A stretch of 64,000 bases of DNA from Chryseolinea lacunae. GTDB lineage: Bacteria > Bacteroidota > Bacteroidia > Cytophagales > Cyclobacteriaceae. Below the pieces are notes generated by a model that saw nothing but the letters and a program-made list of their open reading frames with translations, searched no databases and was not told where the DNA came from. The number at the start of each line of letters is the position of its first letter. Within the stretch, counting starts at the first letter, position 1. Of the stretch, positions 59,666 to 64,000 are shown one piece after another. The stretch lies in the NCBI RefSeq assembly GCF_016735595.1, contig NZ_JAERRB010000012.1, positions 1 through 64,000 of the forward strand. Reading direction: 5' to 3'. A program made the position numbers and the translations under genes.

Positions 59666-60139
59666 CTATTTCTGGTACTCAATTTTGGTGACACGCCACA
59701 CAAACTCACCCGCTCCTGTTTTCACAACCACCTCATCGCCCACTTCTTTTTTCATCAGGGCGATTGCCATCGGTGAGTCCATGGAGATGTAGTCTTTCCG
59801 ATCAAAAATCTCTTCGTATCCAACAATGCGGAAACGTATTTTGTGGCCCTTGGTATTTTCAATTTCCACCCACGCACCAAACAGCACTTTGCCTTCCTGA
59901 AAGGACGAATAGGTCACGACCTTCAAATCATCGATACACTTTCGCAGATAGAGCACACGCCGGTCTATTTCGCGCAGGCGCTTTTTATTGTAGTGATAGT
60001 CTGCGTTCTCGGAACGATCTCCAAGGCTAGCGGCCCACGATACCTTTTGCGTGGTGTCTGGCCGCTCAACACGCCACAAATGATCCAGCTCTGCCTTTAA
60101 CTTTTCTAAACCTTCTGGAGTAATTAAGAGCGTTTTCAT
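59666..60139 (-). CDS. greB: Transcription elongation factor GreB
   Basis: 157 residues. N-terminal coiled coil with ITPEGLEKLKAELDHLW, the GreB signature GDRSENADYHYNKKRLREID, and a C-terminal FKBP-like domain (GHKIRFRIVGYEEIF, GDEVVVKTGAGEFVWRV). The acidic tip residues D and E in the GDRSENAD loop are those that stimulate transcript cleavage by backtracked RNA polymerase. The gene is alone on its strand. Confidence 0.93.
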   Translation of the reverse strand: MKTLLITPEGLEKLKAELDHLWRVERPDTTQKVSWAASLGDRSENADYHYNKKRLREIDRRVLYLRKCIDDLKVVTYSSFQEGKVLFGAWVEIENTKGHKIRFRIVGYEEIFDRKDYISMDSPMAIALMKKEVGDEVVVKTGAGEFVWRVTKIEYQK

Positions 60140-60265
60140 GGTGACTTAATCGTGGAGCAATACAAACATACTTTTTTCAAAGCGGCCACAAAGGAACGGA
60201 TTTCCGGGCCAGAAAATGCGTAGGATCTTCTTTTTTACCGCGTTCAGGGCAGTTTTTTCAAAATA

Positions 60266-60283
60266 TTACGACAATTGTCGTAA
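60266..60283 (+). promoter_or_regulatory. BlaI-type operator 1
   Basis: TTACGACAATTGTCGTAA is a perfect 18-bp palindrome with core CGACAnnTGTCG, at the upstream edge of the blaI promoter (the -33 box lies 7 bases later). Confidence 0.7.
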
Positions 60284-60289
60284 ATATTC

Positions 60290-60321
60290 TTGCATCTACG
60301 ACAAGTGTCGTCGTACATTTG
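60290..60321 (+). promoter_or_regulatory. Promoter of the BlaI/BlaR1-type operon with operator 2
   Basis: TTG at 60290-60292 (-33), 21 bases, then TACATTTG at 60314-60321 (-7, full match to TAnnTTTG). The second operator ACGACAAGTGTCGT at 60298-60311 lies between the boxes, so a bound repressor would block the promoter. The start codon is 25 bases after the -7 box. Confidence 0.7.
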
Positions 60322-60346
60322 GTCTATCACCAAAAACAAAAAGTTT

Positions 60347-60736
60347 ATGGAAGCCGATGTCCCGAAACCTTCGGACGCAGAAGTGGAGATCCTTTGCATT
60401 CTATGGGATCATGAACCGGCCAGCGTGCGTTTTGTTCATGAAGAGCTCTGCAAAAAAAAGCAGGTTGGCTACACCACCACGCTGAAACAAATGCAGCGCA
60501 TGCAGGAAAAGGAAATGATCCGCCGCATAGACAGCGACGAAAAAACCCACGCGTATGAAGCGATTCTTCAGCGCGATGCCACGCGCAACTCGTTGTTTGA
60601 TCGCCTCGTGGATACGGCTTTCCGGGGTTCTGCTATGGACATGGTGCTCCACGCCATCGGGCGAAGCACAACGTCGCCGGAGGAGATCCAGGCATTGAAA
60701 GCATGGCTGGATAAAATGGAGGGCAAAACGTTATGA
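60347..60736 (+). CDS. BlaI/MecI/CopY-family repressor
   Basis: About 129 residues. The winged helix shows SDAEVEILCILWDHEPASVRF and KKKQVGYTTTLKQMQRMQEK, and the dimer tail SLFDRLVDTAFRGSAMDMVLHA. In the known system the repressor is cut after the partner BlaR1 is activated. I take ATG 60347, just after the promoter, instead of the frame start at 60290, which lies in the operators. The stop overlaps the next start (ATGA). Confidence 0.9.
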   Translation: MEADVPKPSDAEVEILCILWDHEPASVRFVHEELCKKKQVGYTTTLKQMQRMQEKEMIRRIDSDEKTHAYEAILQRDATRNSLFDRLVDTAFRGSAMDMVLHAIGRSTTSPEEIQALKAWLDKMEGKTL

Positions 60737-62196
60737 GCACGCTCGCCATCCGTATTTCCGAAATGATCGGGCTCACCATTTTGCATTCGCTGTGGCAGAT
60801 CACGTTGCTCTGGTTCGTTCTTGTGACGTTGCTCAAACTTTTTCCGAAGGCATCTTCAACCGTACGCTACACGCTGGCCATCTCAACCCTGATGCTGTGT
60901 GTTCTCACCACTGCCGCCACGGCAGTTTATGAATGGCAGTGGCACGCAACCTCCGAACAACTGTCTACGCTGCCAGATCGCACTACGCAGTCTGTGCAGA
61001 CCTTATCCCTCGTCGTTAGTCAAACACTTCTCTCCAAAATTGCCGATGCACTCAACGCCGCTGTTCCCATACTCGCATGGGGTTGGTGTGCCGGTCTTGT
61101 TGTGATGGGCACCCGTTTTGGCGGAAGTTTCTTTTACTTGAAAAAATTGCGCGCACCAGCGAACATCGAAGCGACAGCGCCTGTGTGGCAGCAGGAAGTG
61201 AAACGGCTTTCGGTAGCGCTCGGTTTGCGCTGTGAGGTTGTCCTTGCCACATCGGGGCGCATCTCATCACCGATCACGCTGGGCGACGTCTCTCCTATTA
61301 TTCTTCTTCCCGCTGCACTTCTTTCGGGAATGTCTACCGCGCAACTCGAAGCGATACTGGTTCATGAACTCTACCACATCAAACGGCGCGACTATCTCCT
61401 AAACATTTGCCAGGCATTGGTGGAAGTGCTGTTGTTCTACCACCCTGCCCTATGGCACATCAACACCATCATTCGCGAAGCGCGCGAGCACTGCTGCGAC
61501 GACCAAACCGTTGGGTTCTGTGGCGATGCCATGGTCTATGCCCGCGCGCTTACGGAACTACAGGAAATGAATACATTCACTAAACCCACTTTGGCTATGT
61601 CGGCAACCGGACCCAACGCGGAAAATTTCTCTCACCGCATCAAACGACTTTTTAATATTTATCCCAACCCGGCACAGGCCCGGTCTAAAGGAATCTTTGC
61701 CATCGGCTTTCTTATGGTTTACCTGGGCATCGTGCTTGTCAGCGCCAATATCTCTACAGCCCACCCTGCCGAACCGGAAAAAAATTCTACAAAAACAAAC
61801 ATCAACGATACGAACACCCACAGTCAAACTTTCCCGGATTCATTATCCGTTGGCAATCAACTTTATGTTGCCCAAAGAAAAAGGATTACACCCCGCCCTG
61901 TCGCCGTTGAGAAGATCCGTTCGGTAGGTATACAACATCCCGACACCACCGCGAGGCAACAGAGTCTTGAAGACTGCCTCCGAAAAAGCAGGCTTCTGTT
62001 AAAAATGGTCGGGATATATGGACCGGGTGACCAAAGCTTAAAATTCCCAACACGGAACGCCATCCAGGTACTTAATAGTCCAACCCGGATCTCCAGATCC
62101 CTGAATCAATCTTCGAGGACTGCGAAGTTGAATTTGACCGAGGCCAAAGACAACGAAGCGATTAAGGCCGATTCGATTATGATTGAAAACCGTTAA
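60733..62196 (+). CDS. BlaR1-like M56 membrane metallopeptidase
   Basis: 487 residues. Four membrane helices (LTILHSLWQITLLWFVLVTLL; ILAWGWCAGLVVMGTRF and others) around the zinc peptidase motif LVHELYHIKRRDY (HExxH near residue 212), with the downstream Glu in EAREHCCDDQ. After the last helix (about 320-340) there is only a polar, Ser/Thr-rich tail of about 150 residues with no penicillin-binding sensor domain, so the inducing signal is unlikely to be a beta-lactam as in staphylococci. It overlaps the repressor by four bases. Confidence 0.9.
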   Translation: MSTLAIRISEMIGLTILHSLWQITLLWFVLVTLLKLFPKASSTVRYTLAISTLMLCVLTTAATAVYEWQWHATSEQLSTLPDRTTQSVQTLSLVVSQTLLSKIADALNAAVPILAWGWCAGLVVMGTRFGGSFFYLKKLRAPANIEATAPVWQQEVKRLSVALGLRCEVVLATSGRISSPITLGDVSPIILLPAALLSGMSTAQLEAILVHELYHIKRRDYLLNICQALVEVLLFYHPALWHINTIIREAREHCCDDQTVGFCGDAMVYARALTELQEMNTFTKPTLAMSATGPNAENFSHRIKRLFNIYPNPAQARSKGIFAIGFLMVYLGIVLVSANISTAHPAEPEKNSTKTNINDTNTHSQTFPDSLSVGNQLYVAQRKRITPRPVAVEKIRSVGIQHPDTTARQQSLEDCLRKSRLLLKMVGIYGPGDQSLKFPTRNAIQVLNSPTRISRSLNQSSRTAKLNLTEAKDNEAIKADSIMIENR

Positions 62197-62384
62197 CGAC
62201 TCATCAAACTTGTTTCAGATGTGCAGGCGGACCTCCGTCTCTGGCCGCCTTCACTCTCACCATCGTCTTTCTAGCCGTTGAATCGACAGCCTCCAACTTA
62301 TCCCCCAGTTTGTGGGGATTTATTGTTATCCCGTTAACGTGATACCCTGATCTCCTTCCCATAAGCAAAATAATTTCATATTTA

Positions 62385-62417
62385 TTTTGCGAAACCTATC
62401 AGTTGCGCATATATTTG
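62385..62417 (+). promoter_or_regulatory. Bacteroidota-type promoter of the ArsR/AHSA1 operon
   Basis: TTTTG at 62385-62389, 20 bases, TATATTTG at 62410-62417: both boxes match the consensus. An inverted repeat GTTGC...GCAAC (62402-62421) overlaps the -7 box and could be the repressor site. The preceding 190 bases after the BlaR1 gene show nothing else. Confidence 0.65.
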
Positions 62418-62454
62418 CAACCGATTCGTTGCTCATTTAAACCAAACAGCTCCA

Positions 62455-62775
62455 ATGAGAAGAGATATTTTTCAGGCCATTGCAGACCCCACGCGACGGG
62501 CCATCATCACCTTGATTGCTTTGCAAGCCATGACACCAAATGCCATTGCCGAAAACTTTAACACGACACGGCAAGCGGTTTCCAAACACCTGCGCATACT
62601 CACCGAATGCGAACTGGTGAAACAGGAACAACACGGGAGAGAAATTTATTACTCCCTGGAAATTGAAAAAATGAAAGAGGTTGACATCTGGATGGACCAA
62701 CTGCGGAAAATTTGGGAAAGCCGTTTTGTTCAACTCGGTCAAGTATTATCAACCATGAGAAAACAAAAAAAATGA
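62455..62775 (+). CDS. ArsR-family helix-turn-helix regulator (AHSA1-associated type)
   Basis: 106 residues: [16 protein letters not shown], the recognition helix [20 protein letters not shown] and wing GREIYYSLE. There are no cysteines at metal positions (only one Cys), so it is not a metal sensor of the usual kind. Members of this subgroup are regularly coupled to an AHSA1/SRPBCC gene, as here, where stop and start overlap in ATGA. Confidence 0.9.
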   Translation: MRRDIFQAIADPTRRAIITLIALQAMTPNAIAENFNTTRQAVSKHLRILTECELVKQEQHGREIYYSLEIEKMKEVDIWMDQLRKIWESRFVQLGQVLSTMRKQKK

Positions 62776-63272
62776 AAAACACTTCGCTCTTCGATTTTAT
62801 TGTTGACAAACCAACAAAAACGGTATCCATAAACATGGAGTTTGATGCCGACCTTTCACTGGTGTGGGATGCTTTCACAAAACCAGAAATCCTCGATCAA
62901 TGGTATGCCCCCAAACCCTTTCTTTCGAAAACAAAACACATGGACTTCAAAGTTGGAGGCCGGAGGTTTTATGCGATGGTAAGTCCCGATGGACAAGAAA
63001 GTTGGGGCCTTCAAAAATATACTTCCATTACCCCAAAAACCAACTTCAAAATGCTCAACGCATTTGCTGACAAAGACGAGAACCCGCAGTTGCCCGGTTC
63101 TGATTGGGATTTGAATTTTAGTGAACAAGACGGAGCCACAACCGTCAACATCAACATTTATAATGAATCTGCAGAGCGTTTCGAAAGAGTACTTGCCGGC
63201 GGCTTCAAAGAAGGAATGACGGCGACACTTGAAAACCTGAGAGCCCTATTGGCCACGTTATCGAAGAAGTGA
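62772..63272 (+). CDS. SRPBCC/AHSA1-domain protein
   Basis: 166 residues. START-like fold with [45 protein letters not shown] and the long final helix [20 protein letters not shown]. The family binds hydrophobic ligands; its function in bacteria is not settled. The start ATG 62772 overlaps the regulator stop, so the two are translationally coupled. Confidence 0.88.
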   Translation: MKNTSLFDFIVDKPTKTVSINMEFDADLSLVWDAFTKPEILDQWYAPKPFLSKTKHMDFKVGGRRFYAMVSPDGQESWGLQKYTSITPKTNFKMLNAFADKDENPQLPGSDWDLNFSEQDGATTVNINIYNESAERFERVLAGGFKEGMTATLENLRALLATLSKK

Positions 63273-63289
63273 AATGCTGAAGAGGCCTT

Positions 63290-63343
63290 CACTCCCGCAC
63301 ATTGCCTTGCCAATCGGCAATGGCAATGTGCAGATGGGGAGTG
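63290..63343 (+). terminator. Long inverted repeat after the AHSA1 gene
   Basis: CACTCCC...GGGAGTG outside, GCACATTGCC...GGCAATGTGC inside and TTGCC...GGCAA at the tip form a stem of over 20 pairs with small bulges. Only a short T stretch (ATGTTTTG) follows, so it may be a terminator or a palindromic repeat element. Confidence 0.5.
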
Positions 63344-63437
63344 ATGTTTTGAACCTGACCCCAAAAGTGTGTTGTTTGTTTCTATCAATAAATCTTAGTC
63401 TCTTTACGGCCGATTCCTTTCACCAGGAACCAGCACT

Positions 63438-64000
63438 ATGGATTTTTCATCAGTAAGACTTGTAGCCTCCGATATGGATGGCACCCTCCTCAATACCAAA
63501 CACGAACTAAGCCCCGATTTTTTTACCGTATTCAATCGAATGCGAGCGAAGGGCATCCTGTTCTCTGCGGCCAGTGGAAGACAATATCAGAACCTCTACA
63601 ACTGTTTCCCCGGCATACAGGACGACATCATTTTCATTGCCGAGAATGGCAGCTATGTGATGTATCAGGGCGAAGAGCTTCACCTGCAGCAAATGGATCG
63701 CGATCTTACCCACGACATTCTGAAGCACTTAAAAAAGATGCCGAATGTGCTCACCATTCTTTGCGGTAAAAAAAGTGCCTACATCGACAACGAAGATCCT
63801 GCGTTTGTTGCACGACTGTCGATGTACTACGATCAATACGCTATCGTAGACAACCTCGCAGACGTGGACGATGACGAATTTCTGAAAATCGCCATCTGCG
63901 ACTTATCCGGCGCCGAACAAAACAGCTATCCTCATTTTTTGCAATACCAGAATGACCTGCAGATAAAAGTGTCGGGCAACGTATGGCTGGACCTTTCGCA
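63438..64000 (+). CDS. HAD-family (Cof-type) phosphatase, cut by window end
   Basis: At least 187 residues from ATG 63438. Motif I is ASDMDGTLL with Asp 12 and 14, followed by LSPDFFTVFNRMRAKGI and the Ser/Gly motif II in FSAASGRQYQNLY. The C2B cap begins after FIAENGSYVMYQGEEL. Cof-type enzymes dephosphorylate sugar phosphates, FMN or PLP. The C-terminal part with motifs III and IV lies beyond the window. Confidence 0.88.
   Translation, partial: MDFSSVRLVASDMDGTLLNTKHELSPDFFTVFNRMRAKGILFSAASGRQYQNLYNCFPGIQDDIIFIAENGSYVMYQGEELHLQQMDRDLTHDILKHLKKMPNVLTILCGKKSAYIDNEDPAFVARLSMYYDQYAIVDNLADVDDDEFLKIAICDLSGAEQNSYPHFLQYQNDLQIKVSGNVWLDLS

Overview
The window reads as chromosome of a free-living Bacteroidota bacterium, most likely from the Cytophagales (a Chryseolinea- or Ohtaekwangia-like organism; this placement is inference from gene content). 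The evidence is a SusC/SusD pair, a hybrid two-component sensor with a C-terminal AraC domain, a type IX secretion (gliding-type) C-terminal domain, GreB and GlnRS of the usual bacterial types, a SigZ sigma factor, and promoters of the Bacteroidota form (TTTG, about 20 bases, TAnnTTTG). No rRNA, tRNA or CRISPR array was seen.

Left edge (1-1.4 kb): the tail of an IS21-type IstB gene, the element's terminal repeats, a G10 tract and a fragment of an AraC regulator, then an esterase that has apparently lost its start codon. Next come glnS, a secreted BNR/WD-like protein, a 1302-residue type IX-secreted beta-propeller protein, a VOC protein and a lipoprotein.

10-31 kb is a carbohydrate-utilisation locus read almost entirely from the minus strand: an AraC-type hybrid sensor, SusC, SusD, a perfect intergenic hairpin, a 1108-residue CRTAC1/FG-GAP lipoprotein, a double-domain esterase, a single-domain esterase, a NrtR-like Nudix regulator without catalytic Nudix residues, a GH9 glycosidase and a divergent sigma-like protein. 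Several esterases with a GH9 enzyme suggest an esterified plant polysaccharide as substrate. A second BNR protein, paralogous to the one at 3.4 kb and in inverted orientation, lies at the far side. Both paralogues share a conserved promoter and a C-terminal GGC.

32-38 kb carries a DUF5703 glycosidase-like protein, a DsbD reductase split into two genes, a lipoprotein with an Ig-like domain, and two broken genes. 39.3-43.1 kb is an arsenic resistance cluster: ArsR with two matching 16-bp operators, an LMW-phosphatase-type arsenate reductase, ACR3, an ArsO-like flavin monooxygenase, SigZ with a Cys-rich tail, and on the opposite strand a 23-residue peptide with six cysteines in three CC pairs. 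This peptide is the best candidate for something undescribed.

43-64 kb is mixed: PAP2 phosphatase, luciferase-like oxidoreductase, DHFR-like protein, a composite scar of two gene fragments, an ABC permease, a membrane-bound AraC-TolB-TPR regulator divergent from an outer-membrane barrel gene split by an in-frame amber codon, a MocR regulator with direct-repeat operators around its own promoter, a two-copy repeat protein with a PD40 lipoprotein, GreB, a BlaI/BlaR1-type pair with visible operators, an ArsR/AHSA1 pair and a HAD phosphatase cut by the window end.
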